From Erysipelotrichia bacterium (GTDB lineage: Bacteria; Bacillota_I; Bacilli_A; Erysipelotrichales; Erysipelotrichaceae), in the NCBI GenBank assembly GCA_018333955.1, contig JAGXSD010000005.1:1-57048 (forward strand): a stretch of DNA of 57,048 nt, given 5' to 3'. The notes below the pieces were generated by a model, which was not told the origin of the DNA, ran no database searches, and saw only the letters and a program-made list of their open reading frames with translations. Below are positions 25,632-37,553 of the stretch, one piece after another; within the stretch, counting starts at the first letter, position 1; every line of letters begins with the position of its first letter. The translations under genes and the position numbers were made by a program.

Positions 25632-27732
25632 TTATATTATTTGAAACGGGTTCAATTAATAATTCATCATTCTTCACAATCGCTTTAAATTGCTCTTTAT
25701 ACCCTTGTAAAATCAAAAGTGAACATGGATTCTCTATGTATTGTACAACGCCTCGTTCAATGGCGCGTGCACCATATTCTTGCGAAAATGTTTTTTGCGC
25801 AATCCATGTATAGACATCATCATTAATGTCTAGACTAATCCCTTTTTCTTTTAGTTTATCTTGTGTAAATGAACATGATTTCTGTACAATTGCTTTCGCA
25901 TGCTCCATCGTTAAAGGATTAAAGATTACAATTTCATCAAGACGATTTAAAAGTTCTGGTTTAAGTGTTGATTTTAATTGATTCATCGCTAAGGTTGGAT
26001 TAAACATTTCATTATCTAATAGATAAGCAGATCCAATATTACTGGTAAGCATGATGATTGTATTTTTAAATGAAACTTTAAATCCCTTTGAATCATGACA
26101 ATGTCCTTCATCAAGAATTTGTAAAAGAATATTTAATACTTGAGGATGAGCCTTTTCTACTTCATCAAATAAGACCACACTATAAGGATGTTGTTTGACT
26201 AATGATGTGAGTTGACCTCCTTCTTCATAACCAATATATCCAGGAGGAGATCCAATCAGTTTACTTACTGAATGAGATTCCATATACTCACTCATATCAA
26301 GTCTTATCATATGCTTTTCATGATCAAATAAATGCTTTGTAAGGGACTTTGCAAGTGCTGTTTTTCCTACTCCAGTTGCTCCAAGAAAAAGAAATGATCC
26401 TAAAGGTTTGTCAACTCGTGATAGTTGGGCTTTGGCTCGATAAATAACATTAGTCACTTTTTCAATCGCCTCATTTTGACCTATAATGTCACTTAAAAGT
26501 AGATTCTTCAGATTAAGAACTTTGTTTTCTCCTTGTTGGATGATTGTGTCCACACTTATACCAGTCCATGATGCAACAATTTGCGCAATTAGATTTTTGT
26601 CTACTTTATCTTGATATACTTCAAGTTTGATTGAGTCATGAAGATATTCTATGTCTTTTTGAAGTTGAGGAATAGTTTCATAATCTAGGCGTGCTGCTTT
26701 TTCATAAAACCCTTTTTCTTTTGCCTGTTCACTTTCAATTTTGGCTTGCTCAAGTGAAGATTTTAATGATTGCAACTGTGTAATCTGCCCTTTTTCAGTC
26801 TTAACCTTATCTTCTAGTTGAATGAGATTTGTCTTTTGTCTAAAAATGAGTTCTTTAAGTGCTTTTATTCGTTCTTCATTTGATTTTTGTTGTTCTGAGA
26901 TTAAGGCTTGAAGTTCTATTTCAAGTTGCATTAAGTCACGACGTGTGTTATCTAAAACTTTTGGAGACGAATCTAGCGCAACCCTAATTGTTGCACATGC
27001 TTCATCAACACAATCAATAGCTTTATCGGGTAAGAATCGATCTGCAATATAGCGATCAGAAAACTTCGCAGCACTCACTAGCGCTTCATCAAGAATCGTT
27101 ACCCCATGAAATGTTTCAAATCTAGATTTCAAACCTCTTAAAATTGAGATAGTATCTTCAACACTACTTTCAGAAACTAGAACATTTTGAAAACGACGTT
27201 GCAATGCTGCATCTTTTTCAATATAGAGTTTATACTCACTTAAAGTAGTTGCTCCAATACAATGAAGTTCACCACGTGCAAGCATGGGTTTGAGTAAGTT
27301 GGCGGCATCCATAGCACCATCACTTTTACCAGCACCCACTAAGGTATGAATTTCATCAATAAACAATATGATATTTCCTTGTGCTTGAGATATTTCATCA
27401 AGCACAGCTTTTAATCGCTCTTCAAACTCACCACGATATTTCGCACCTGCAATCAGTAATCCCATGTCTAGTTCAATTAATCGTTTATTTTTTAACCCAA
27501 TGGGTACATCATTCTTAATGATGCGTGTTGCTAAACCCTCTACAATGGCTGTTTTTCCTACTCCAGGTTCTCCAATGAGAATAGGATTGTTTTTTGTTTT
27601 ACGAGAAAGAATCTGGATAGCCCGTGATATTTCTTCATGACGACCAATCACAGGTTCTAATTTGTTTTGACTGGCTAAAGCAGTAATGTCTTTTCCATAT
27701 AATGATAATGCGGATGGTTGTTGTTGATTCAT
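25612..27732 (-). CDS. clpB: ClpB disaggregase lacking the N-terminal domain
   Basis: Hsp100 disaggregase that works with DnaK/DnaJ/GrpE. 706 residues versus about 860 in typical ClpB. Present are AAA-1 (Walker A GEPGVGKTAIVEG, IDEIHTLVGAG), the ClpB-type coiled-coil middle domain (about 265-390), AAA-2 (Walker A LGATGVGKTALAK, EYMESHSVSKLIGSPPGYIGYE) and the C-terminal domain. The roughly 140-residue N domain is missing; the gene starts directly before KDITALA. No ClpP-binding loop is evident. It has AGGAGGTG before the ATG and a CIRCE operator 14 bases upstream, so it is an HrcA target. Confidence 0.94.
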   Translation of the reverse strand: MNQQQPSALSLYGKDITALASQNKLEPVIGRHEEISRAIQILSRKTKNNPILIGEPGVGKTAIVEGLATRIIKNDVPIGLKNKRLIELDMGLLIAGAKYRGEFEERLKAVLDEISQAQGNIILFIDEIHTLVGAGKSDGAMDAANLLKPMLARGELHCIGATTLSEYKLYIEKDAALQRRFQNVLVSESSVEDTISILRGLKSRFETFHGVTILDEALVSAAKFSDRYIADRFLPDKAIDCVDEACATIRVALDSSPKVLDNTRRDLMQLEIELQALISEQQKSNEERIKALKELIFRQKTNLIQLEDKVKTEKGQITQLQSLKSSLEQAKIESEQAKEKGFYEKAARLDYETIPQLQKDIEYLHDSIKLEVYQDKVDKNLIAQIVASWTGISVDTIIQQGENKVLNLKNLLLSDIIGQNEAIEKVTNVIYRAKAQLSRVDKPLGSFLFLGATGVGKTALAKSLTKHLFDHEKHMIRLDMSEYMESHSVSKLIGSPPGYIGYEEGGQLTSLVKQHPYSVVLFDEVEKAHPQVLNILLQILDEGHCHDSKGFKVSFKNTIIMLTSNIGSAYLLDNEMFNPTLAMNQLKSTLKPELLNRLDEIVIFNPLTMEHAKAIVQKSCSFTQDKLKEKGISLDINDDVYTWIAQKTFSQEYGARAIERGVVQYIENPCSLLILQGYKEQFKAIVKNDELLIEPVSNNIKEDINQ

Positions 27733-27745
27733 AATTCACCTCCTT

Positions 27746-27772
27746 TTAGCACTCTTAAACGTAGAGTGCCAA
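27746..27772 (-). promoter_or_regulatory. CIRCE operator of clpB
   Basis: TTAGCACTC, nine bases, GAGTGCCAA: matches the HrcA consensus inverted repeat at 17 of 18 arm positions. It lies between the dnaJ terminator and the clpB ribosome site. Confidence 0.93.
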
Positions 27773-27788
27773 GTCAACTTTTTAAGAA

Positions 27789-27810
27789 AAGTAACACGGC
27801 AGTGTTACTT
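27789..27810 (-). terminator. Hairpin after dnaJ
   Basis: A 9-bp stem AAGTAACAC / GTGTTACTT with a 4-base loop, on top of the dnaJ stop codon. It is followed only by TTCTTAAAAAG, so it may be a weak terminator or an mRNA-processing hairpin allowing partial read-through to clpB. Confidence 0.6.
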
Positions 27811-28911
27811 AAAACTGTCTTTAAATTTATCAAATACACTTTTTTGAGAAGATAGTTTTCTTAACTTCTCATAAAATTCTTTTTCTTCACGTGAGAGTTT
27901 TGTTGGAATATCAATCTTAACTTCCACAAATTGATCTCCTTGTGCATCACTACGTAAATCTTTTAATCCTTTTCCTTTAAGTCTAAATTGAGTTCCACTT
28001 TGAGTGCCAGATGGAATTGTAAGTTCTACATCACCATAAACTGTAGGTACATCAACCGTGGTTCCTAATGTTGCATCAATATTTGAGATAGGCACTTGAA
28101 TATAAATATTCTTGCCATCTCTTACAAAGTGTTTATGCTTTGCAACAACAATCTCGATGTATAAATCACCATTAGGTCCACCTTGATTTCCACGCTCACC
28201 TTTACCATTGACACGAAGTTGTTGCCCAGTATTAATACCAGCCGGAATGTTCACATCCACACTCATGCGTTTGCGCACATATCCTTTACCAGAACACACT
28301 GAACATTTTTTCTTAATGGATTTTCCACTACCCTGACATGTAGGACATGTATTGGTGGATTGGAATACTCCAAATGGGGTGCGTTGTTGAGTGATGGTTT
28401 GACCTCGTCCATTACAGGTGGAACACACACCAATATCTGCTTTTGAATGTGCTCCACTTCCAAGACACGTATCACATACTTCATCCACATCCAATGTGAT
28501 GGTTTCTTTCTTGCCAAAGACAGCATCCATGAAGTCAATTTTTATCTGCATGAAGCGATCTTGTCCTTTAGCAGGGCCACGACTACGAGATCCTTGACCT
28601 CCAAATCCTCCACCGAAGAATGATCCAAACAAGTCATTTAAGTCATCAAATCCACCACTATATCCGCCGCCAAATCCAGCTTGTTGATCAAAGGCAGCAT
28701 GACCAAATTGATCATATTTTGATTTCTTAGCAGGATCTGATAGCACATCATATGCTTCTTGAACTTCTTTAAACTTTGCCTCCGAACCTGCTTCCTTATT
28801 CATATCAGGGTGATATTTCTTCGCTAAAGAGCGGTAGGCTTTCTTGATGTCAGCATCACTAGCGGAGCGACTCACCCCAAGTATGTCATAAAAGTCTTTT
28901 TTATTGGTCAT
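27805..28911 (-). CDS. dnaJ: Chaperone protein DnaJ
   Basis: Hsp40 co-chaperone, 368 residues. J domain with the HPD motif (YHPDMN) near residue 35, a Gly/Phe-rich segment (about 75-110), four zinc repeats ([32 protein letters not shown]), and C-terminal substrate-binding domains. It lies 20 bases after dnaK with a TAAGGAGG site and belongs to the hrcA-grpE-dnaK-dnaJ operon. Confidence 0.98.
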   Translation of the reverse strand: MTNKKDFYDILGVSRSASDADIKKAYRSLAKKYHPDMNKEAGSEAKFKEVQEAYDVLSDPAKKSKYDQFGHAAFDQQAGFGGGYSGGFDDLNDLFGSFFGGGFGGQGSRSRGPAKGQDRFMQIKIDFMDAVFGKKETITLDVDEVCDTCLGSGAHSKADIGVCSTCNGRGQTITQQRTPFGVFQSTNTCPTCQGSGKSIKKKCSVCSGKGYVRKRMSVDVNIPAGINTGQQLRVNGKGERGNQGGPNGDLYIEIVVAKHKHFVRDGKNIYIQVPISNIDATLGTTVDVPTVYGDVELTIPSGTQSGTQFRLKGKGLKDLRSDAQGDQFVEVKIDIPTKLSREEKEFYEKLRKLSSQKSVFDKFKDSFK

Positions 28912-28931
28912 AAGTCCTCCTTAGGGGTTAA

Positions 28932-31273
<2,342 letters not shown>

Positions 31274-31287
<14 letters not shown>

Positions 31288-32302
31288 GGTCGTCGTCCTT
31301 TCGATAAATATCTTCTATAGCTTTCGTGAGTGTTTTTATCATCCCCACAATGTGGTCATATTTCATCCGACTTGGACCTATGACCATAAGTTTGGAGGAC
31401 GAGTCATTCTCAATTGGCAAAGTCGAACTTACGACTGCCATATCTTCTAACCAAACAAATTCAGAACCTTCATCTTTATTTAATGAAAGTGAACCTTGAG
31501 ATGAACCAATAGAGCGCCATAATGATGAGTTTTCAAGTAATTTCATCACTTGTTTGAGCTTATTGACATCCGCAAATTCAGGATGATTCATTAAATTGTT
31601 TTGCCCGCTTAAATAGATATTCTCACTCGCAAAACGAATAAAGGCATTAAAGAAGGCTTCAAATAGCATCTCATAGTGCTCAATCTTATCCGCCAAAATG
31701 GGTTTCATCAACATCAGTTTCTCAATAAGATCACTTAGTGATGATCCAACTAGACGATCATTGAGTAATTTAGTGCATGTTTGCAAATCATGTGTACTTA
31801 CACTTTCCTTAAAATTAAACATGCGACTTTCACTATGACCTTCGCTCGTTTCAAAGACCGCCATAGCGCTCTTATCACTCAGTGGAATAAGTTGAATCTG
31901 AAGTAAAGTTTGTTGTGCTGAAAGAGGTCCTAAGACAACGGTTGTTAACTGTGTCATTTCTGAAAGAATATCACAACTCATTTTTAAAACTTCTTGCGTA
32001 TTGTATTTTCGCTCAGTGAATACTTGTTTTAATGCGACTTGCATACTTTCATATTTCTTATCTTCTAAAAGATGCTCAACATAAAAGCGATATCCCATTT
32101 TTGAAGGTACTCGACCAGAAGACGTATGAGTTTTTTCTAGATACCCTAACTCTTCTAACTCACTCATTTCTGAGCGAATCGTAGCTGAGGAATAATCTAG
32201 ATGATACTTTTCAAGTAAAGTCTTCGATCCAACTGGTTCAGCAGTGGCGACAAATTCATCCACAATCGCTTTAAAGATTTCAATTTTTCTTGGAGTTAAC
32301 AC
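31274..32302 (-). CDS. hrcA: Heat-inducible transcription repressor HrcA
   Basis: 342 residues. N-terminal winged helix (LTPRKIEIFKAIVDEFVATAEPVGS...) and a C-terminal GAF-like/HrcA domain ending before EDIYRKDDDHEET. It binds CIRCE operators with help from GroEL. The start is a GTG at 32302 behind AAAGGTGG. First gene of the dnaK operon, autoregulated by the operators directly upstream. Confidence 0.96.
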
Positions 32303-32320
32303 GAAGTCACCACCTTTCGT

Positions 32321-32347
32321 TTAGCACACACTCTTTTACACTGCTAA
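32321..32347 (-). promoter_or_regulatory. Degenerate CIRCE half-site pair near the hrcA start
   Basis: TTAGCACAC, nine bases, CACTGCTAA: inverted repeat with 6 of 9 arm positions complementary. The outer TTAGCA/TGCTAA cores are exact. Probably a second, weaker HrcA site that sits on the transcription start of the hrcA promoter. Confidence 0.6.
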
Positions 32348-32376
32348 ATTATACAAAAACAGTTTAGCACTGTCAA
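32348..32376 (-). promoter_or_regulatory. hrcA-dnaK operon promoter
   Basis: Minus strand: TTGACA (32371-32376), 17-base spacer, TATAAT (32348-32353), a perfect sigma-A consensus. The -35 lies within one CIRCE and the -10 abuts the other. Confidence 0.93.
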
Positions 32377-32390
32377 TATTAAAGTGCTAA
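32364..32390 (-). promoter_or_regulatory. CIRCE operator of the hrcA operon
   Basis: TTAGCACTG, nine bases, AAGTGCTAA, 8 of 9 arm positions symmetrical. It covers the -35 of the hrcA promoter, where bound HrcA would block RNA polymerase. Confidence 0.9.
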
Positions 32391-32439
32391 AAGTTCGTAA
32401 TTCTTAAAGTTTGATGTATAATGTAAAAGAGGTAATATT

Positions 32440-33219
32440 ATGATACACACATGGAATATAGATAAAGATATTATTGCTGGAACGACACTGCGTCACCAAG
32501 GTCATTCCAAAGCACCATTTGATTCCTTAAACATGGCCTTTTATGTTCCAGATGAACCCAAGGATGTCATAAAAAATCGCGAAGCAGTGGCGAAGGCTTG
32601 TAAAATTCCCCTGACACAATGGGTATTCCCTAAGATGACTCATAGTGATCATTTCATCAAAGTTACTAAGACTGATGTTGGTAAAGGTGTGTTTGAAGAA
32701 TCCACTTCCATTATGGATATGGACGCTTTGTATACTCAAGAAGAAGATATCATGTTAGCTGTTTTTCATGCGGATTGTACTCCAGTATTGTTATATGATC
32801 CCATCACTCAAACCATTGGAGCAATTCATGCTGGTTGGGCGGGAACTTTAAAAGAAATCACTAAGAAAATGCTGAAACACTGGATCGAAGTTGAACATAT
32901 TAATCCAAAAGATATAAAAGTCTATATTGGACCAAGTATTTCACAGAAGAACTTTGAAATTGGGTATGATTTAGTTCATACTATCATTACCCATCACAAG
33001 CATTATCTACCGTTTGTCAAAATAGATGATATGCGCTCTAGCATGGATGTTAGTGGAATCAATATCCAACAATGTCTTGATATGGGCATTCTTAAAGAAA
33101 ACATTACACATCTAAATGAATGCACGTATGAGCTTGAAGATAAATATTTCTCTTATCGAAAAGAACCTGTTTCAGGTCGTCATGCTAGTTTTATAGGAAT
33201 CAAAAGAAATCATCGCTAA
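32440..33219 (+). CDS. pgeF: PgeF/YfiH family multicopper-like purine nucleoside phosphorylase
   Basis: 259 residues, DUF152/laccase-like family. Metal-ligand motifs are HADCTPVLLYD and GAIHAGWAGT, with the early KMTHSDH. Members were called polyphenol oxidases, act on purine nucleosides in vitro, and in Gram-negatives edit peptidoglycan precursors (UDP-MurNAc with L-Ser). TATAAT at 32417-32422 and an AGAGGT site precede the ATG. Divergent from hrcA, with the CIRCE cluster about 50-110 bases upstream, so weak co-control by HrcA is possible. Confidence 0.9.
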   Translation: MIHTWNIDKDIIAGTTLRHQGHSKAPFDSLNMAFYVPDEPKDVIKNREAVAKACKIPLTQWVFPKMTHSDHFIKVTKTDVGKGVFEESTSIMDMDALYTQEEDIMLAVFHADCTPVLLYDPITQTIGAIHAGWAGTLKEITKKMLKHWIEVEHINPKDIKVYIGPSISQKNFEIGYDLVHTIITHHKHYLPFVKIDDMRSSMDVSGINIQQCLDMGILKENITHLNECTYELEDKYFSYRKEPVSGRHASFIGIKRNHR

Positions 33220-33234
33220 CGCGATGATTTTTAA
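33207..33234 (+). terminator. pgeF terminator
   Basis: A 10-bp stem AAATCATCGC / GCGATGATTT with a 4-base loop, then TT. It overlaps the pgeF stop and lies just past the end of the convergent operon. Confidence 0.78.
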
Positions 33235-33899
33235 AGTCCGAATTCATCTTTATAGGTAATAATACTTACTGATTCAACCCCATCGACTTTGGCTAAAGTA
33301 TGCGTTAAGTCATCTTTTGAACCAATCGCGACTTCATAGGTCACGTCCACTTTAGTCCCCATAATCTGCTTACTACGAAGTTTAGTCTTCTTTAATTTAT
33401 GAATAGCTCGATGAATGGCATCATAAGCCCTCAAATCACATTTAATTAATAAGAGATAATGTTGCGTTTGTTTAAACCCTAATAGTGTTGAGAGTACAAA
33501 TAGTCCTCCAAGTGCAACTGAACTTAGTATAGCCACAAAGTAAACTCCAACGCCACTCATGATGCCAGAACTGACAGCCCAGAATACAAAGGCTGTATCA
33601 ATCGGTTCTTTCACGGCCGTTCTAAAACGAATAATCGATAACGCCCCTACTAACCCTAATGATAATGCAAGATTGGATGATATGGTTCGAATGATAAGTG
33701 CAGTAACCATGGCAACTAAAATAATCATCATCGTGAATTGCTTCGAGAAATGAACACCCGCAAAGGTTTTCTTATAAATATAGACAATATACAATCCAAT
33801 GATGAATGCTGTCACAAGAGAAAGCATAATACTTCCCAAACTTAATGAAGTTGAGAATTCTTCAATGATACTTCTGCGAATAATATCTAGTGCGCTCAT
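33231..33899 (-). CDS. DUF4956 membrane protein
   Basis: 222 residues. About four hydrophobic segments in the first 140 residues, then a soluble alpha-beta domain. The family signature GLVGALSIIRFRTAVKEP is present at the membrane/cytosol boundary. DUF4956 proteins are usually encoded next to VTC-domain polyphosphate polymerases and CotH proteins, exactly as here (third gene of the operon). The molecular role is unknown; the soluble tail resembles a small regulatory or MgtC-C-terminal-like fold. AAAGGAA ribosome site. Confidence 0.88.
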   Translation of the reverse strand: MSALDIIRRSIIEEFSTSLSLGSIMLSLVTAFIIGLYIVYIYKKTFAGVHFSKQFTMMIILVAMVTALIIRTISSNLALSLGLVGALSIIRFRTAVKEPIDTAFVFWAVSSGIMSGVGVYFVAILSSVALGGLFVLSTLLGFKQTQHYLLLIKCDLRAYDAIHRAIHKLKKTKLRSKQIMGTKVDVTYEVAIGSKDDLTHTLAKVDGVESVSIITYKDEFGL

Positions 33900-33910
33900 A
33901 GAGTGTTCCT

Positions 33911-34585
33911 TTACTGAATAATTTTTGAATGTGTGAATTTAGAAATAGCTTGTCGAGTTGTTGGAATTGTTGAAATCAACTCCTTGATAAAATCAGGCAT
34001 AATCGTATTAAACTTGACTTCTAATACAACGGTATCAAGTTCACTGATGAAAGCTTTCGAAGCCTTAAGATTTCTTAAGTCAGTATGATAATGATACGTG
34101 GCAACATGATCATCAAATGTAACACGGACATCGAGAGGTTCATAAACAAAAGCTAAGCGATCATATTCTACTATGACCGATGGCTTCAAATAATGAAGTC
34201 GATGGTCAATGATAAACTGGGTAATAAGCTCAGGATCACTCTCATGCATACTCATATCTTCACTTAAGAGTCGACTTAACTGCTCTTCATTAAGCTCAAC
34301 TGCTTGTTTGTAAGTCATGTTTTCATGTTTATGCTTACATTCAAGTAGTATTCTATCATAGTTGTGATTATACAAGCGAATACGATATTTTTCCCGCATA
34401 CGGGTACCATTCATCTTCTCATAAAAAGCATCATGGTCTATCGTATCAAAATATAGTGATGTAATAATATAGGAGTAATCTTGATGAATGGAATGACGAT
34501 CTCTACTCATGACAATATTGAGTGCGTTTTTAAGCTTATCTGCATCTTGGCGTGAAATCACGTATTTTAGTTCATGTCGGTACAT
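33911..34585 (-). CDS. VTC-domain (polyphosphate polymerase-like) protein
   Basis: About 224 residues, nearly a bare VTC catalytic domain. It starts MYRHELKYVISR and shows the tunnel-lining basic residues expected of the family: SLYFDT, EKYRIRLYNHNYDRILLECKHK, VEYDRLAF and the C-terminal VLEVKF. Yeast VTC4 makes polyphosphate from ATP with this domain. No SPX or membrane domain is attached, so the adjacent DUF4956 protein may supply membrane coupling. In-frame TTG and GTG lie upstream (34597, 34594); I chose the ATG just after the upstream stop. Confidence 0.87.
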   Translation of the reverse strand: MYRHELKYVISRQDADKLKNALNIVMSRDRHSIHQDYSYIITSLYFDTIDHDAFYEKMNGTRMREKYRIRLYNHNYDRILLECKHKHENMTYKQAVELNEEQLSRLLSEDMSMHESDPELITQFIIDHRLHYLKPSVIVEYDRLAFVYEPLDVRVTFDDHVATYHYHTDLRNLKASKAFISELDTVVLEVKFNTIMPDFIKELISTIPTTRQAISKFTHSKIIQ

Positions 34586-34586
34586 G

Positions 34587-37472
34587 TTAATCACCAAAGA
34601 TTTCTTTCATTTGATTGTCGCTTAAATTGAAGAATCGTTTAGTAGTAGCCTTTAAAGTTGCTGGACGTTGAATAAAGTAATTACGTAATCGATCAACACT
34701 ACTTTCCCAATCACTCATACTTAATCCCCATCGAGCACGATCTCGCACGAGTTCATTTTCATACAGTGCTTTCAAACGATCAATTTCTGCTAAGACTCGA
34801 TTTGTTTCATACACTTCTTTATATTGATAACTTAACCTTTCAAGGAACAACTCTCTAAACTCTGGAGCTTTGATGACATTTCTAAACAGTAAGGTACTAA
34901 CTCTAAGAGCACTCATTGGTTCTTCTCGGGTTGTGAATGCATAAAAGTCAATAAAATAGTTGTACATCGCCCAGTCAAAATCATAATAAACCATTCGCCA
35001 TCGATTACCGTTAATTTGCTCATGTTGAAAGAAGCGAGTGTTCACAATATCATTGTTAGTTACAAATTGTTGCGCAACCCAAAAATCCGCATAAGAATTC
35101 ATATCCAAGCGTTGTGCTACATAAGCATAATGTTTTGGATCAGATAAATCATTGTTCGCAACATAATTAAGTAAACCAAAATAGGTTCTAGCATTGCCAT
35201 GATCAGTTGTATTATCAATACGAATCATACTAGAGTTTGTATCAACATTAAAATGTCGCGAAATAAATTCTTCGTCAACCTTTTCGCGAATATTGAAAAC
35301 CCCATAATAAGACCCATTAATATATAACACAGCTGGCTTATAGGCTTGTACACTGACATCAATGAGTCCATCCACTAAAGAGGTTGCCAAAACATCTCTA
35401 AAGAAAGCATTAGGGTAATCTTGAGATCCAGAGCGAAGCACAATATTATCGAAAATATTAAAATCACGATTCTCAAATAATGGATAGTATAGCTTTGATT
35501 GGCCATACATGGTCTTAAACTTTATTGAAAAACTCTTCTTACTTAATCCTCTTGCAGAACCCCCAAATAAGCGAATGCCTACAGGAGCACTAAATGAACC
35601 ATCTTCTTCATAAAACTCTAGATGTCCAGCTTGTTCAATGCCGACCACCCATGGATTATTGACTAGGGTTTGAAATGAAGAAGAAGGCAAACTCATCGAT
35701 AACACGGGAAACTCATGTTTTTCATTAATAATGTAAGAACCCGTAATCATCGATGAATTCAATAAGCCATCTTGAAATGAGATGGCTTTAATGACGGTCG
35801 TTTTTTCAAGTACAATACCTTCTTGATAACGACGAGAACTTAAGGTTGGAACACTACCATCCAATGTGTAATACGTTGGTGCATTGGTATTTAAAGTTAC
35901 AATCACTTTCTCCACATCATTATAGATTCCAGGATTAACTTCGAAAGTCGGGGCACTCATGACTCCTTCAATGAAGTTAGAATTTTCATCGTATGGGGTT
36001 GGTGTTGTTGAAATATAGAAACCCGCTTTTGAGTCTCGTGCTAAAGACATATTGACGGGTACATCAGCCATAAAGACACTATCAATACTATCTCCATTCA
36101 CATGAAATAAAGTTAAAGTTTGTACATCTGAAAGTTTAAATGGTACATGAATATAGTTTGCGGTGGTAAGACCTTCCTCTCCACTCGCGAAAATAACAAT
36201 CTTCTCATTTGGTTCAAGTGATTTATTCGGTAGAATGAATCGTTGTGGATTGTTGGTAGAAGTAGATAATGCATAAGATGATAAATTAATCGTTTGATTG
36301 GTGTTGTTTTTAAGCTCAATCCAATCATAAGTTTGAGCCCCTTGTTGAGGAATAAACTTAGTGTTATTATTCATGACTTCATTAATCATCAGATTCTTTG
36401 GATTAGGATGGAAACGTTCATTAAAAGAGCGAATTCCTACCGCTGTATAAGCATATGGCCCACTCATGTAGGCTGTTGTTTGCCATTGACCGTTTTTACG
36501 TACTTGTCCAAATCCATTGACGAGTTGATCGTACTCGACATAATCTTGTAAATATCCTTCTTTGTTTGAAAGCACGATACTTCCACTCATATTATCCAGT
36601 GTAAACCCAACCGATAAATCATCAAATGGTAATGCTGAACCGCGCATCCAAACAAGTTTAGATTCATTGGGTGCAAGTGAAACATGAGGAAGAGCTTCAC
36701 GATAGCGTCGATCAAGTGAATTAGATAATGTCACTCCTTCAAGAGATTGGGTCGTGTCTGAAATATTGGTGATGACCACAAAACCAAGTAAACGATGTTG
36801 GATAAATTTTGTGGTTCCACGATTATTAGGTAAATATTGCGAAATCATGAAGGTAGGATTGGGATCAATAAGTGATGTAAGATACGCTTCTTTACCTTCT
36901 TGAGTATTTTCAAATCCTGGAGTGATATCTGGTGTGGCTAGCCATGAACCACTTGTTTGGCGAATGAGTGAATGATTACGCTCAATCATAACAATTTCAA
37001 CCGCATCAACAACTCCTCCATTAGGAGATTTTAAAATTAACGTTTCATTTTTACTGGCAGAAAGCCTAAAGTTCGCAAATAAACCATCACGACGTTCTCC
37101 ACTCAAATAAACGACGAGGTATCCTTTTGAAGGAATGACCACATCAGGAAAAAGCCATTTAATCGTGTCAACACGGTCTGTAAGCGCAAAATTTTTAAGT
37201 GATAAATCAATGTTTGATCCATTATAAAACTCCACCCAGTCACTAAACTGACCCAGTGGATCTTTATGAGCTTGGTCATTACTTGCCATCACTTCAGAAA
37301 TGACAAGTTTTTCAATCGCTAAGCGTGTTTCATCGCTAACATCGACGACATCAACTGAACCTAAGCCTGATAAATCAAACAATCCTTGGATTAATAATAC
37401 GCTTATGATGAGCGAAGTAATGATCACAAAGAATGTGAAATGTTGTCTAAATGCGGACTTGTTAAAAATCAT
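34587..37472 (-). CDS. Surface-anchored CotH kinase with lamin-tail domains
   Basis: 961 residues. A short cytoplasmic tail and membrane anchor (about 12-32), then outside: lamin-tail domain 1 (about 52-150, LVISEVMASND...DWVEFYN), a second LTD-like domain (about 205-320), lamin-tail domain 3 (about 360-470, LMINEVMNNN...DWIELKN), a chitobiase-type beta-sandwich (about 507-583, YYTLDGSVPT), and a CotH kinase domain (about 585-935) with the active-site YYDFDWA at 829-835. CotH kinases phosphorylate secreted proteins in Bacillus spores. First gene of an operon with VTC and DUF4956 genes, with GCGAGG ribosome site and an extended -10 (TGGTAAAAT) upstream. Confidence 0.9.
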   Translation of the reverse strand: MIFNKSAFRQHFTFFVIITSLIISVLLIQGLFDLSGLGSVDVVDVSDETRLAIEKLVISEVMASNDQAHKDPLGQFSDWVEFYNGSNIDLSLKNFALTDRVDTIKWLFPDVVIPSKGYLVVYLSGERRDGLFANFRLSASKNETLILKSPNGGVVDAVEIVMIERNHSLIRQTSGSWLATPDITPGFENTQEGKEAYLTSLIDPNPTFMISQYLPNNRGTTKFIQHRLLGFVVITNISDTTQSLEGVTLSNSLDRRYREALPHVSLAPNESKLVWMRGSALPFDDLSVGFTLDNMSGSIVLSNKEGYLQDYVEYDQLVNGFGQVRKNGQWQTTAYMSGPYAYTAVGIRSFNERFHPNPKNLMINEVMNNNTKFIPQQGAQTYDWIELKNNTNQTINLSSYALSTSTNNPQRFILPNKSLEPNEKIVIFASGEEGLTTANYIHVPFKLSDVQTLTLFHVNGDSIDSVFMADVPVNMSLARDSKAGFYISTTPTPYDENSNFIEGVMSAPTFEVNPGIYNDVEKVIVTLNTNAPTYYTLDGSVPTLSSRRYQEGIVLEKTTVIKAISFQDGLLNSSMITGSYIINEKHEFPVLSMSLPSSSFQTLVNNPWVVGIEQAGHLEFYEEDGSFSAPVGIRLFGGSARGLSKKSFSIKFKTMYGQSKLYYPLFENRDFNIFDNIVLRSGSQDYPNAFFRDVLATSLVDGLIDVSVQAYKPAVLYINGSYYGVFNIREKVDEEFISRHFNVDTNSSMIRIDNTTDHGNARTYFGLLNYVANNDLSDPKHYAYVAQRLDMNSYADFWVAQQFVTNNDIVNTRFFQHEQINGNRWRMVYYDFDWAMYNYFIDFYAFTTREEPMSALRVSTLLFRNVIKAPEFRELFLERLSYQYKEVYETNRVLAEIDRLKALYENELVRDRARWGLSMSDWESSVDRLRNYFIQRPATLKATTKRFFNLSDNQMKEIFGD

Positions 37473-37503
37473 GATTAACCTCGCACCTATTTTACCATAG
37501 TGT

Positions 37504-37535
37504 TAAAAATAAAACACTATCAGTTAAGATAGTGT
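37504..37535 (-). terminator. Terminator of the ftsW-to-SRPBCC operon
   Basis: Minus strand: ACACTATC, 6-base loop, GATAGTGT, then TTTATTTTT. It separates the upstream unit from the CotH promoter. Confidence 0.82.
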
Positions 37536-37553
37536 AGAAATCTTTATCATTTT

